NCBI GenBank assembly: GCA_964387795.1
Contig: CAYLYP010000012.1
Coordinates: 1-61,889, forward strand
Origin: CAYLYP01 sp964387795
GTDB lineage: Bacteria; Bacteroidota; Bacteroidia; Bacteroidales; UBA7960
Direction of reading: 5' to 3'
Length of the DNA stretch: 61,889 nt
Notes under the pieces: model-generated
Databases searched by the model: none
Seen by the model: the letters and a program-made list of their open reading frames with translations, nothing else
What the model was told of the DNA's origin: nothing
Shown: in pieces, positions 35,376 through 44,119 of the stretch
Position numbering within the stretch: position 1 is the first letter of the stretch
How the letters are laid out: each line of letters starts with the position of its first letter
Made by a program: the position numbers and the translations under genes

Positions 35376-36329
35376 ATGTCAGCCAATAATGACATACACA
35401 AACTCTCGGTTCAAATCAAAAGGGATGCAGCTCATTTTGGTTTTGATGCTTGTGGTATCGCACAGGTAAAACCAATGGATTTTCATATCCAAAAGCTTAG
35501 GAAATGGCTTGATGGCAATAGGCATGGTGATATGGATTATATGGAAAAAAATATCCATATCAGGAGCAATCCTGCCTTGCTTGTAGATAATGCCAAGTCT
35601 GTAATTGTATGCCTACTAAATTACTACCAACCCAATTGGCCCCCTGAAGCAGCAAATTACAAAATATCTTCTTATGCCATTGGCGATGATTACCACCATA
35701 TCGTAAAGGAAAAACTAAAAGCCTTATTGGATGAAATCAGGAAACATAACCCTGCTATCCAGGCAAGGATATTTACTGACTCAGCTCCAGTAATGGAAAG
35801 GGCATGGGCTGTTGAAGCAGGGCTGGGATGGATTGGTAATAACTCATCCCTTATCGTCCCCCAAAAAGGGAGTTGGTTCTTTATCGGCGAGATTATAACT
35901 GATATTGAACTTGAATATGATCATGCATTTGAAAAGGACTTTTGTGGTTCTTGCAGACGGTGTATCGAATCCTGTCCGACAAAAGCTATCCTGTCCGACA
36001 AAACAATTGATGCCACAAGATGTATCTCATATTTAACAATCGAATCAAAATCCAACATCCCAGAAGCACTTAGGAAAAACACCTGTGGATGGATATTTGG
36101 ATGTGATATCTGTCAGATGGTTTGCCCCTGGAACAGGTTTGCAAAGCCTTCAACAGCTTTTCCACCAAACCCTGCGCTTATTGGTTTGGATGATAATTCT
36201 TTGGAGAATTTATCCAGGGAGGATTTCACCAACTTATTCCCCAGGAAAAAGTCTGCTGTCGCAAGAACAGGATTTGATAAACTTATGGATAATATCTCAG
36301 CAGCTAAAAAAGAAATGGGGGAAAACTAA
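35376..36329 (+). CDS. queG: Epoxyqueuosine reductase
   Basis: A 317-residue QueG, which reduces epoxyqueuosine to queuosine in tRNA using cobalamin and two 4Fe-4S clusters. The cluster ligands are in CGSCRRCIESCPTKAI and CDICQMVCPWN. The active-site acid region is FTDSAPVMERAWAVEAGLGW. It follows ruvB by three bases. queA, the preceding enzyme of the pathway, is at 133-1182. The gene is the left border of the restriction-modification island. Confidence 0.96.
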   Translation: MSANNDIHKLSVQIKRDAAHFGFDACGIAQVKPMDFHIQKLRKWLDGNRHGDMDYMEKNIHIRSNPALLVDNAKSVIVCLLNYYQPNWPPEAANYKISSYAIGDDYHHIVKEKLKALLDEIRKHNPAIQARIFTDSAPVMERAWAVEAGLGWIGNNSSLIVPQKGSWFFIGEIITDIELEYDHAFEKDFCGSCRRCIESCPTKAILSDKTIDATRCISYLTIESKSNIPEALRKNTCGWIFGCDICQMVCPWNRFAKPSTAFPPNPALIGLDDNSLENLSREDFTNLFPRKKSAVARTGFDKLMDNISAAKKEMGEN

Positions 36330-36584
36330 TTTTTGTTAATCAAAGGCGCATTGACAGTAAAAAAGGCTATTCGCAATGAATTAACAAAACTTGGAAATAC
36401 TGCGATTTTTGATTGACAAGTTGATGCTTTATTCTCTCTATAAATGTTCATAATAATCAATAAGATAGGTCTCGCATTTTGATGTACATTCCTTTCAAAT
36501 CCCTAAGTGGTTTATTAATAGTTAAGCCATTCAAAATTATTAATTTCGCTTAATAGTTCTTTCTGTTTGTTTGCATTTCCTTAT

Positions 36585-37199
36585 TTATTTTAAATTGAAT
36601 GCAAAAAACAAATGATAGATATTAATGGCATCTATTTCTTTCCTATTATGTGAAGTGACAAATGAGTTCTCTGTATTATTCGTTTTTGACTTAACAAATT
36701 CATTCTCACAAAAAGCTTCTTTTTTACACATGGATTCCAATGAAGAACAAATGCTCTTAATGTCACCATTTATAATAAATCCCATCATGCCAGCGTGAGT
36801 TTCATTTTTAGAGTATTCTTTGTCAATGAAACGTTTTAATCCTTTGTCAATATATTGAGAGCTAGCATTTTTTAACCTTTTACATTCAATAATAAATTCT
36901 ATTCCGGAAATAGCAAAAGACAAATCAGTTCTTCCTAAATCGTCTTCATTTTTAAAGACCCATCTTTCCCAGTTAACAAAAAGAATATTCCTATTTATTA
37001 ATCCTTTGAGCAAAGGACTATCAAAGAAGAAATCATTAATAAACCGATCTCTAATATCATTTTCTTTCCCAATATTTTTATTTATGCGATTGTATGTGTC
37101 GTTAATTGATTTAATGAAAAGGTTTTCAATCAAATCTTGTTTTGATTTGTATCCTAAGGCTCCTAATGCAAACTGTATGAATTGATTTTTTTTATTCAT
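36585..37199 (-). CDS. Predicted PD-(D/E)xK nuclease paired with the DNA methylase
   Basis: A 204-residue protein of unrecognised family. It contains RTDLSFAISGIEFIIECKRLK, in which D92, E105 and K107 have the spacing of a PD-(D/E)xK nuclease core, with a charged helix (DIRDRFINDF) ahead that could supply the first acidic residue. Its start overlaps the end of the methylase gene by 8 bases, so the two are translated together. The most likely role is the restriction subunit for that methylase. No DNA-binding domain is visible. What it cuts cannot be told; a non-restriction role is possible. Confidence 0.6.
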   Translation of the reverse strand: MNKKNQFIQFALGALGYKSKQDLIENLFIKSINDTYNRINKNIGKENDIRDRFINDFFFDSPLLKGLINRNILFVNWERWVFKNEDDLGRTDLSFAISGIEFIIECKRLKNASSQYIDKGLKRFIDKEYSKNETHAGMMGFIINGDIKSICSSLESMCKKEAFCENEFVKSKTNNTENSFVTSHNRKEIDAINIYHLFFAFNLK

Positions 37200-40050
37200 T
37201 TATATCAGGAAGCTTTGTGAACAATAAATCGATTTCTTCTTTGGCATCTTTAAAAGCCTGACGTTTTGTCCAATCTTTAAACTGGTTACTTTTTATAAGG
37301 TAGAAGTGGGTTGGTTCATAAAGTTTTATCTTTTCTTCTTTCAACAGTTTGTCTGTTTCACTGAGTTGTTTGGTTTTTACAAATTGCAATACTTGCAGTG
37401 TATTATCCTGTTCAAGTTTTTTGCCTGAGGCTTTTTCTACTATTGAAATTTTAATAATCGCACCAATATTTTGGGAAATAGAATAAGATGCATTTAAGGT
37501 ATGATTACCAGAGAGAATAAGTTCAAAAGATTCTTTGAATGCTTCAAAATAAGTCTGTATATCTCTTGGCTGAACATATTTCAATTTGTCGTTTGCTCGT
37601 TCAACTTTTACTTGATAGAATTCGTTGATGATTTCTTTTTCGTAATCGGTTAATTCGTAAAGATTGTAAATCTTTTCATCAACCATATATTGAAAATTAA
37701 TGAGATTTTCATTTGAAATTTCTGAAAAATCTAACTTTTCAAATTCATGTATATCACAAATAGGAAGTTCTTCAATATCTTTAGTTCTTAATGCAGCCCA
37801 TTTTTCATCACCTTTGCCCCATTGACCAGATGCATGGTTTAAATAAAAACCAATTAGTGAAGAATTGAAAAGCAAATTATATTTATTATAATCCTCAACA
37901 TGTTGGCCTGCTTTTCTAATTTTTGCAAAAACAATGTTATCCTTATAGACTATTCCTTTTGGTACAATTGTAGCTTTTAAACGAACAGAATCTCTTTTTA
38001 ATGGTCGTCTCGCTATAGCAATAGAGTCTGTTTCGAAAATGGAATCCCTCTTATTTCTAAAGACCTGATTCCAATTAAACCTTTTGAGTTGTTGAATTCT
38101 ATATTTTTTGAAACAATCTATATCTAACCAATCTCTCCAAATTGGGGTGCCAGGTAATTCACCTCCTTTTTTTGGTTCAAAACCTCTACCACTCTCAACG
38201 GTTATGTTAGAATCTTTCTTCCCTTTAATTTTCTCAACTAGATTTAGTGCATCAATATTTCCATTAACAAGGACTTTCCAAATTAAATCATTAACAATGA
38301 ACTTTGATTTATCAACTAAAAATGATTCATTACTTGTATATTGAATTATCTCAAAATGTTCTGCTATAGATGTCAGCTTTGGGGAAATGTAGTTAATCTT
38401 GTAATCAGAATCATCTGAATTTGGCTTAAATATAGCTATGGCACATGGCTCACTAGCCCCTATTTCAATATTTACCTTTGCAGAATTAAAAGTTTTCTTT
38501 TTAAAAAGTATTTTATTGTAATCAGATAATTCAAAGAAAGTTTCAAGTTTATTCTTTGAAATAAACTCTTTTCTAAAATTAATGGTTTTATCATTAAGAA
38601 AAATTGAGTTTTTTACTATCATAACAATAGTTGTATCTGTTTTTTGCCATCGCTCAATTCTTCTTAAAAAAGCCTGTGACCGTTCGTAATCTGCTACTGT
38701 ATTATATTCAGGGTATGCTCCAGACTTATTGTCAATTGCTTCTCTTTCTGCAATGTGTTCTTCTTTTTCATCAGTAGGTACTGATCCCCATGGTGGGTTA
38801 GAGACAATAAAATCGAATTTCTTCCCTTCAAAAACATAATCTATTAATGTATTTGCGCGTATTAACGTACTTCCAATAAGACTTGGAAGGATTGGGTATG
38901 AGTTTTCAATCTTGTTACGGATAAATTCAGATGGTTCATCTTCAAGCAATGCTAGATATAAACTAAAGGCAGAAATTTGCAATGCATCACTGTCAACATC
39001 CACACCCCACAATTGTTTTTGTAAAATTAGTTTCTTTTCATCATATGATAACTTGCTTTTACCTGCCCTTCTTGCTTGAGCATCCCTTAATATTTTGAAG
39101 CTTTCAACAAGAAAAGCAGCAGATCCCACTGCAGGATCAAAAACAGTAAGATATGGGTTCTCATCAGCTTTTTGTTTCAAACTTTGAGATAGCATGAAGT
39201 TTACAACAAAGGAAGGCGTATAATAGACCCCCTTCCCTTTTTTTGTGTTATCATTTAAAAAAGCCTCATAAACATGGCTAATGAGCTGAATGGGAATATT
39301 ATCAAATTGATAAGGGAACAATGAGCCCTGTCCACTTTGATAGTCAGTTGAAAAAAACAAATGCAATTTATCTAAAAAATCCCCACTGATATCTTCAATC
39401 CTTAAACTGTTTCCTCCAAAAACATCTCCATTGATTTTGCATACTTCTCCAAACGCAGAGATTAGTCTATTAACAGATTTGCTTGCTAATATTTCTGATA
39501 AATAATTGGATTTGAAAATTCCCCTGTCTTCTAAATATTTTACAAATAAACACCTTAAAATAACCAAATGAACAATCTTCTCATTTCCATTAACCAGCAT
39601 ATCATTTCTCAAGGAGATAAGATTCAATAGCAAATCTTTATCAACCTCTTGCTTTTTGCGTTGTTTCTGTTGGATATAATGAAAAAAATATGAAGAATCT
39701 ATATAGCTCTTTGAAATTATATCAATGTTAATATCCCCAAACCCATCAGAATTAACTCCATAATCAAAAGTCGCAATACTTTGAATTATGCTATTTTGGG
39801 GTTTCTTTTTACAATCAATAATGAAAGTTTTATTTTCCCCTACCGCAACAAAAGCATTATCGCTGTTTTTATTCCATAATCGAAGATGATATTTAAATAT
39901 ATCCTCATTATCTTCTATGAGAATATACTTTGTTGATGGTATGGAAGTATTTGGAGCATAATTAAAGATATTATCGTTTAAAAAAACTGATAATTCACTA
40001 TCAGTGAATCCTAAGTTTATCAAGTATTTACGAAAAATATCTTTAGTCAT
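37192..40050 (-). CDS. Eco57I-like N6-adenine DNA methylase (type II restriction-modification)
   Basis: A 952-residue protein. The methylase core has motif I DPAVGSAAFL (305-314), KGKGVYYTPSFVVNFM just before it, GVDVDSDALQIS, and the catalytic SNPPW (417-421). The C-terminal half resembles the TaqI-like specificity domain (FNSSLIGFYLNHASGQWGKG, DIEELPICDI). The N-terminal 280 residues are a helical region of the kind found in type IIG enzymes; a weak FIIDCKKKP motif lies at 76-84, but a nuclease there is uncertain. The downstream gene encodes a separate PD-(D/E)xK nuclease. A -7 element (TATATTTG) is at 40171-40178, minus strand. Confidence 0.85.
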   Translation of the reverse strand: MTKDIFRKYLINLGFTDSELSVFLNDNIFNYAPNTSIPSTKYILIEDNEDIFKYHLRLWNKNSDNAFVAVGENKTFIIDCKKKPQNSIIQSIATFDYGVNSDGFGDINIDIISKSYIDSSYFFHYIQQKQRKKQEVDKDLLLNLISLRNDMLVNGNEKIVHLVILRCLFVKYLEDRGIFKSNYLSEILASKSVNRLISAFGEVCKINGDVFGGNSLRIEDISGDFLDKLHLFFSTDYQSGQGSLFPYQFDNIPIQLISHVYEAFLNDNTKKGKGVYYTPSFVVNFMLSQSLKQKADENPYLTVFDPAVGSAAFLVESFKILRDAQARRAGKSKLSYDEKKLILQKQLWGVDVDSDALQISAFSLYLALLEDEPSEFIRNKIENSYPILPSLIGSTLIRANTLIDYVFEGKKFDFIVSNPPWGSVPTDEKEEHIAEREAIDNKSGAYPEYNTVADYERSQAFLRRIERWQKTDTTIVMIVKNSIFLNDKTINFRKEFISKNKLETFFELSDYNKILFKKKTFNSAKVNIEIGASEPCAIAIFKPNSDDSDYKINYISPKLTSIAEHFEIIQYTSNESFLVDKSKFIVNDLIWKVLVNGNIDALNLVEKIKGKKDSNITVESGRGFEPKKGGELPGTPIWRDWLDIDCFKKYRIQQLKRFNWNQVFRNKRDSIFETDSIAIARRPLKRDSVRLKATIVPKGIVYKDNIVFAKIRKAGQHVEDYNKYNLLFNSSLIGFYLNHASGQWGKGDEKWAALRTKDIEELPICDIHEFEKLDFSEISNENLINFQYMVDEKIYNLYELTDYEKEIINEFYQVKVERANDKLKYVQPRDIQTYFEAFKESFELILSGNHTLNASYSISQNIGAIIKISIVEKASGKKLEQDNTLQVLQFVKTKQLSETDKLLKEEKIKLYEPTHFYLIKSNQFKDWTKRQAFKDAKEEIDLLFTKLPDINE

Positions 40051-40481
40051 TTCTTTTCTTTCAAAGGTAATCTGATAATTCTTTCCCTAAAATGGCTTAA
40101 ATGCTTTTGTTTTCAAATTTGCTTGTTGCTATGAACGCATACGTTGGGATTCTAATCAATGTTTCCCTCACAAATATATCAAAAAAGCGATTATATGATG
40201 GTGTTTTATAGAAAATGTTTAAATGTTTTTAGGGAAATAGGGGAAATATTAGTAGGATCTATCCCCGCTGTTTTGGGTATTGAATCTTTTGTTTTTACTC
40301 AGCAATGCTTAGTACATTCTTCCCTTTGCTTTGTTGGGGATATATTTTAAATTGCCAATTAAAACCCAGTATGCTGTCCAATAGGGATTAGTTAAAGCCA
40401 TGCATTTTCCCATAATAAATTTGCAGGGTCTTGTTGACCATATTTAGCCTTGCTTATTGTAAACTATTGCTCTTTATTTGT
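40051..40481. other. Gene-free spacer in the restriction-modification island
   Basis: About 430 bases between the methylase start and the broken pRiA4b ORF-3-like gene, both on the minus strand. It carries the methylase promoter block near 40158-40217. The rest is AT-rich; I see no gene, hairpin or recognisable remnant. Confidence 0.55.
40171..40217 (-). promoter_or_regulatory. Promoter block of the methylase gene (shared with 41158 and 45182)
   Basis: On the minus strand this reads AAACATTTTCTATAAAAC, then 14 bases, then CGCTTTTTTGATATATTTGT. TATATTTG is an exact -7 element. A very similar block precedes the pRiA4b gene at 41158 and the aldo/keto reductase at 45182, with matching bases extending well upstream of the -7 element. 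Confidence 0.5.
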
Positions 40482-41066
40482 TTAGTAGTCCGGACAGCCA
40501 TATTCTTCGTCCATCAAACATTCGTTTACTTCATCCTTATCAAAAAATGTTGGGTCAAATTCACGCCCCAACCATTCGAGGCTATCATTATATTCTTCAT
40601 GATCCGGTTGTTTTAATATTTCACGCAAGTTCGCATATCCATAGGCCCCCCCACAATCTTCTGGCGGGCAATTCATTTTACCTGTTAAGCAAACCGGGTA
40701 CTTTATGTTATTATCAACCGGAAGGATCTTTTCCAATATGATATCATGTTCCCAGCCATCGCCGAAATCATATTCATATAAAATTTTATCTTTTTCTTTC
40801 TTCAGAAAAGAAGATACACGTAACTTTTTCTTTTTATAATCAACATTGTCCATATCCTCCCAAAAATCATCGTCCGGCTGTTCGACTGAATAAAAGACGT
40901 CAATAAATATAAACTGATGCAGGTGAAAATTACTCCAACCCATTGTCGTTTGAATAATCTTATGAAGATCAGACAACAGCAAATCTTATGGGATCAATAC
41001 CCTTCTCCAAACCTTGGGTTTAACTTCCTTGAGGGCAATTTGAATTTGATAAATCTTGGTTTTCAT
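40482..41066 (-). pseudogene. pRiA4b ORF-3-like protein gene interrupted by a stop codon
   Basis: Reading the minus strand from the ATG at 41064-41066 gives MKTKIYQIQIALKEVKPKV, then WRRVLIP, then a TAA at 40986-40988, then DLLLSDLHKIIQTTMGWSNF and the rest in the same frame to 40482. The sequence is the pRiA4b ORF-3 (PF07929-like) fold: KIYQ... at the start, LHKIIQTTMGW, HLHQFIF, YEYDFGDGWEHDI and CLTGKMNCPPEDCGGAYG. Only a TTG just after the stop could restart translation. The gene is otherwise intact, so the nonsense change is recent. A -7 element lies at 41158-41165. The family's role is unknown. Confidence 0.82.
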
Positions 41067-41157
41067 GTTTTTCTTCAATTATAGTAAAGCCGATGAATTT
41101 TTCAGTTGTCTAAAATTAAATACAGCCTTAGTGATTTTATTCACTGTTTTTCCTTCA

Positions 41158-41205
41158 CAAATATATCAAAAATGCAACAATTTGATGTTTTACAGATAAT
41201 GTTTT
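41158..41205 (-). promoter_or_regulatory. Promoter block of the pRiA4b ORF-3-like gene
   Basis: The minus strand reads AAACATTATCTGTAAAACAT, then 9 bases, then GCATTTTTGATATATTTGTG, with the exact -7 element TATATTTG at 41158-41165, about 90 bases before the ATG. It resembles the methylase promoter block at 40171. Confidence 0.5.
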
Positions 41206-41323
41206 GGGCTTTTGCAGTATGGCTTTACTGAATATAAGGCTACTTACTTTCGGTTAGTAAGATTGTGGCTTATATGAGTTTTTGCGATTGCATATTGTTA
41301 GTGGCCCTGTAATATTGTGCCAG

Positions 41324-42031
41324 TTATTTGTATGCCATGTTAAAAAAATCCTTGAGCTTTTCCTTGTCTTTAACTTGATAATGACCCTCTGAACAATCTT
41401 TAATTACTTTAGGTAAAACATCAAAAAGTTCTTCAAGGGCATTCTCTGATCCTGTTACCAAGCTATAAAAACTTGCCCCGTCTATTTCACGGATATGTTC
41501 ATTTAATGGACATTTCTCCCCTTTTTCTTTGTCTGATGGGGTAAATGCTTTATTATACCTTTCTGCTTTTTTGGGGACAATTGCAACATAATAGGCAGTG
41601 TAACCTTTATAAATACTTGACTTTGGGCTAATTTGTTTATCTAAGGAATAGTACAAATCAGATAACTTACCACCCGATATCGTATTATACTTATTCTTAA
41701 TCTCGGCAATAATTTTATTCTCATCTGATAGTAAGTCAATAATATTTCCAACTCCTTTATTGGTCCAACTCTTAGAATACCCTAAAATGTTCTGGTGAAA
41801 ATCCCCAATATGGTTTTGTAAGGTTTTTTGTGCTTGCCTTGTTGTTTCACTTTTAAGCCATGTATCGTAATCAATATCAAATCCATACATTTCAAAAAGA
41901 GCTGCAAAGGGGTCGATTACATTTTTACTAAAATCATTGGAAGCTGCATTTTTTGCGTCTTGTGCAATTGAAAGCAAATGATTGACTTCTTTTTTAAGGT
42001 CTGCATCAGAAATCCATTTTAATAATTGCAT
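41324..42031 (-). CDS. Eco47II-type type II restriction endonuclease
   Basis: A 235-residue protein resembling the Eco47II/Sau96I group (GGWCC or GGNCC specificity). The nuclease core is GNIIDLLSDENKIIAEIKNK, with D99, E110 and K112 as the PD-(D/E)xK residues. HIREIDGASFYSLVTGSENALEEL near the C-terminus is typical of the group. It follows the C5 methylase gene by 73 bases on the same strand, the order methylase first. The exact target cannot be read from the sequence. Confidence 0.75.
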   Translation of the reverse strand: MQLLKWISDADLKKEVNHLLSIAQDAKNAASNDFSKNVIDPFAALFEMYGFDIDYDTWLKSETTRQAQKTLQNHIGDFHQNILGYSKSWTNKGVGNIIDLLSDENKIIAEIKNKYNTISGGKLSDLYYSLDKQISPKSSIYKGYTAYYVAIVPKKAERYNKAFTPSDKEKGEKCPLNEHIREIDGASFYSLVTGSENALEELFDVLPKVIKDCSEGHYQVKDKEKLKDFFNMAYK

Positions 42032-42104
42032 AGCTTATCCTTTTTATAGACTATTAAGCCATAAAAATAAACATTATTTTCAACCATGAACATTCTTCCT
42101 GCTG

Positions 42105-43331
42105 TTATTTCGGAAAGATTTTATTTAAAAACCGTATAATTGACAACCCAACTTCTTTGGCAAAGTTTACAGGCACTGCATTTCCGATTTGTTTGTATTG
42201 GTGTGATATTGAGCCTGAAAAATCCCAATCATCAGGAAAAGTTTGGATCCTTGCGTATTCCCGAACAGTAAATGGCCTTGTTTCTTCAGGATGGCACCGT
42301 TCGGTTTGCTTTTGGGCAGGACTGCATGTTAATGTCAAACTGGGTTCTGACCAACTCATTCGCCTTGCCATACCTGTTTTACCGCCCCCTAAATAAAAAC
42401 TTCCACCCATGTATTTTTTCTGTAAGTCAATTGGCAGGTCTCTCCAATACCCCCCCTCAGGGACCAATTCCAAAACATCCTTTTTGCTTTTTGGATATTT
42501 AGTACCTGCAGACTCAGGCACATCGCAATTATATAACTCACCTTTCTTTAAAGCATCTTTTAGGGTATAAACTTTCTTAAAGGGTTTTGGAAATTCGTAT
42601 AAATGTTGGTTTAAATCCTTTCTTATCCCTACTATTAATACCCTTTCCCTTTTCTGTGGCACTTTGTAGAATATTGTTTTAAAAATCCTTGGTGTAATAA
42701 CGTTATAACCAATCTCGTCAAGTATCGAAATCATACCTTCTATCGTCCTGCCGTTATCATGTGTCAATAAACCCCTGACATTTTCACCAATACAAATTGC
42801 AGGCATTGTTTCCTGTACTACCCTTGCAAACTCGTAAAACAAAGTGCCCCTTGCATCATTGAGCCCTAGTTTTTTACCTGCATAACTAAAAGCCTGGCAC
42901 GGAAACCCTCCTGTAACAAGATCTACTTTGCCTTTAAAATCAGTGAACGAAACGTTTCTAACATCATCCTCAATAACATTCCAGTCAGGCCGGTTTTTTC
43001 TTAATGTTTCACAGGCCCAATGGTCAAATTCATTTAGTGCCAAGCATTTTAGCCCAGCTTCTTCCAATCCAACTGCCAATCCACCTGCACCTGCAAACAA
43101 CTCTATTGAGTTGAAATCCCGGTTGGGTTTTATTTCTTTTTCAGTTTCTGTTGGGGTAAATAAGAAGTCAAGACTATCAAATATCTTCAATTGGTCTTTA
43201 TGGTAAACCCTATAGTTGCTCATTGGCTCGCGGACTGCTGTTAGCTTCCCATTTCTATCCCAACGACGTAAGGTTTCTTTGCTTACTGATAGCATATCTG
43301 CTACTTCTGCTATTGTATAATACTTCTCCAT
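42105..43331 (-). CDS. DNA C5-cytosine methyltransferase with N-terminal MerR-like HTH
   Basis: A 408-residue protein. Residues 1-57 form a MerR/excisionase-type helix-turn-helix (YYTIAEVADMLSVSKETLRRW, NYRVYHKDQL). The methylase follows: motif I SIELFAGAGGLAVGLEEAG (75-93), motif IV GGFPCQAFSYAGKKLG with the catalytic C145, motif VI GENVRGLL, motif VIII QKRERVLIVGI and motif X QIGNAVPVNFA. It is the partner of the Eco47II-type endonuclease. The fused HTH may let the methylase control its own transcription. The divergent vsr gene is 72 bases away. Confidence 0.92.
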   Translation of the reverse strand: MEKYYTIAEVADMLSVSKETLRRWDRNGKLTAVREPMSNYRVYHKDQLKIFDSLDFLFTPTETEKEIKPNRDFNSIELFAGAGGLAVGLEEAGLKCLALNEFDHWACETLRKNRPDWNVIEDDVRNVSFTDFKGKVDLVTGGFPCQAFSYAGKKLGLNDARGTLFYEFARVVQETMPAICIGENVRGLLTHDNGRTIEGMISILDEIGYNVITPRIFKTIFYKVPQKRERVLIVGIRKDLNQHLYEFPKPFKKVYTLKDALKKGELYNCDVPESAGTKYPKSKKDVLELVPEGGYWRDLPIDLQKKYMGGSFYLGGGKTGMARRMSWSEPSLTLTCSPAQKQTERCHPEETRPFTVREYARIQTFPDDWDFSGSISHQYKQIGNAVPVNFAKEVGLSIIRFLNKIFPK

Positions 43332-43366
43332 TTTATAACCACCTTAATCAACATTACACATGGTTA

Positions 43367-43374
43367 CAAATATA
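43367..43374 (-). promoter_or_regulatory. -7 promoter element of the C5 methylase gene
   Basis: The minus strand reads TATATTTG, an exact -7 element, 36 bases before the methylase start. It lies in the 72-base divergent spacer with vsr, where the methylase HTH would most likely bind. Confidence 0.5.
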
Positions 43375-43403
43375 GTTTTATTTTTTACCTTTTTTGATGT
43401 AAT

Positions 43404-43919
43404 ATGCAGAATAAAATTTTAATTTTAAATATGAAAAAGTATCCTGAAAATCATATTGTTGTGCCAAGGTTCAATGAGGCAAACGGCTTTTATACAACAA
43501 AACAAAGGTCTGAATTGATGGGAAAAATAAAATCCCGGAATACAAAACCAGAGATTAAACTCAAAAAAGCATTATGGAACCTTGGTTTTAGGTACAGGAA
43601 GAATTATAAGGATCTTCCCGGATGCCCTGATATTGTTTTTATTAAGCACAAATTGGCAATATTTGTTGACGGGGAATTTTGGCATGGTTATAATTGGCCT
43701 GAAAAGAATGCCAAAATCAAAACAAACAGGGATTTTTGGATCCCCAAAATTGAAAGGAATATCCAGCGGGATGAACAAATCAACCAACTTCTCATGGATA
43801 TGGGTTGGAATGTAATCCGCTTTTGGGAACATGAAATAAAAAAGGATTTTAATAATTGCATTGAAAAGATAGCAAGTTATTTACAGGAAAGTCGATCAAA
43901 GCCGAATTCCCTTGAATAA
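43404..43919 (+). CDS. vsr: Very short patch repair (Vsr) endonuclease
   Basis: A 171-residue Vsr, which nicks 5' of the T in T:G mismatches left by deamination of 5-methylcytosine. KIKSRNTKPEIKLKKALWNLGFRYR, with PDIVF (catalytic Asp) and DGEFWHGYNWP (catalytic His), is the family pattern. The zinc ligands of the E. coli enzyme (Cys66, His71, Cys73, Cys117) are replaced, by E, Y, W and H (FWEHEI). An internal ATG at 43431 is an alternative start. It is divergent from the C5 methylase whose mutation hotspots it should guard. Confidence 0.88.
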   Translation: MQNKILILNMKKYPENHIVVPRFNEANGFYTTKQRSELMGKIKSRNTKPEIKLKKALWNLGFRYRKNYKDLPGCPDIVFIKHKLAIFVDGEFWHGYNWPEKNAKIKTNRDFWIPKIERNIQRDEQINQLLMDMGWNVIRFWEHEIKKDFNNCIEKIASYLQESRSKPNSLE

Positions 43920-44119
43920 TATATTGTAACTGTATTTCTTTTCTGAAAAGCCAAAAGTAAAATATCCTGTCTTTAATGTCCTTAAATATTATACAATACA
44001 GTTTACCAAAAGCAATAATTCCATTCTGCATTTTTAGTCCAGACCTGACATTTTCCCAACTCTAAGTGACCAAAGAAAATTGATGGGGTATGATGTGCTA
44101 GTTTTATAACACTATTTTT

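Noticed and set aside
36330..36584. A short open stretch after the queG stop that reads like coding (KGALTVKKAIRNELTKLG)
   Set aside because: Only about 28 codons, no start codon at a sensible place and no family match. It may be a gene remnant at the island edge but cannot be supported.
37192..40050. A BREX (PglX) or DISARM methylase
   Set aside because: The length is shorter than PglX and no brxC, brxL, pglZ or drm genes are beside it. A type II methylase with a small nuclease fits better.
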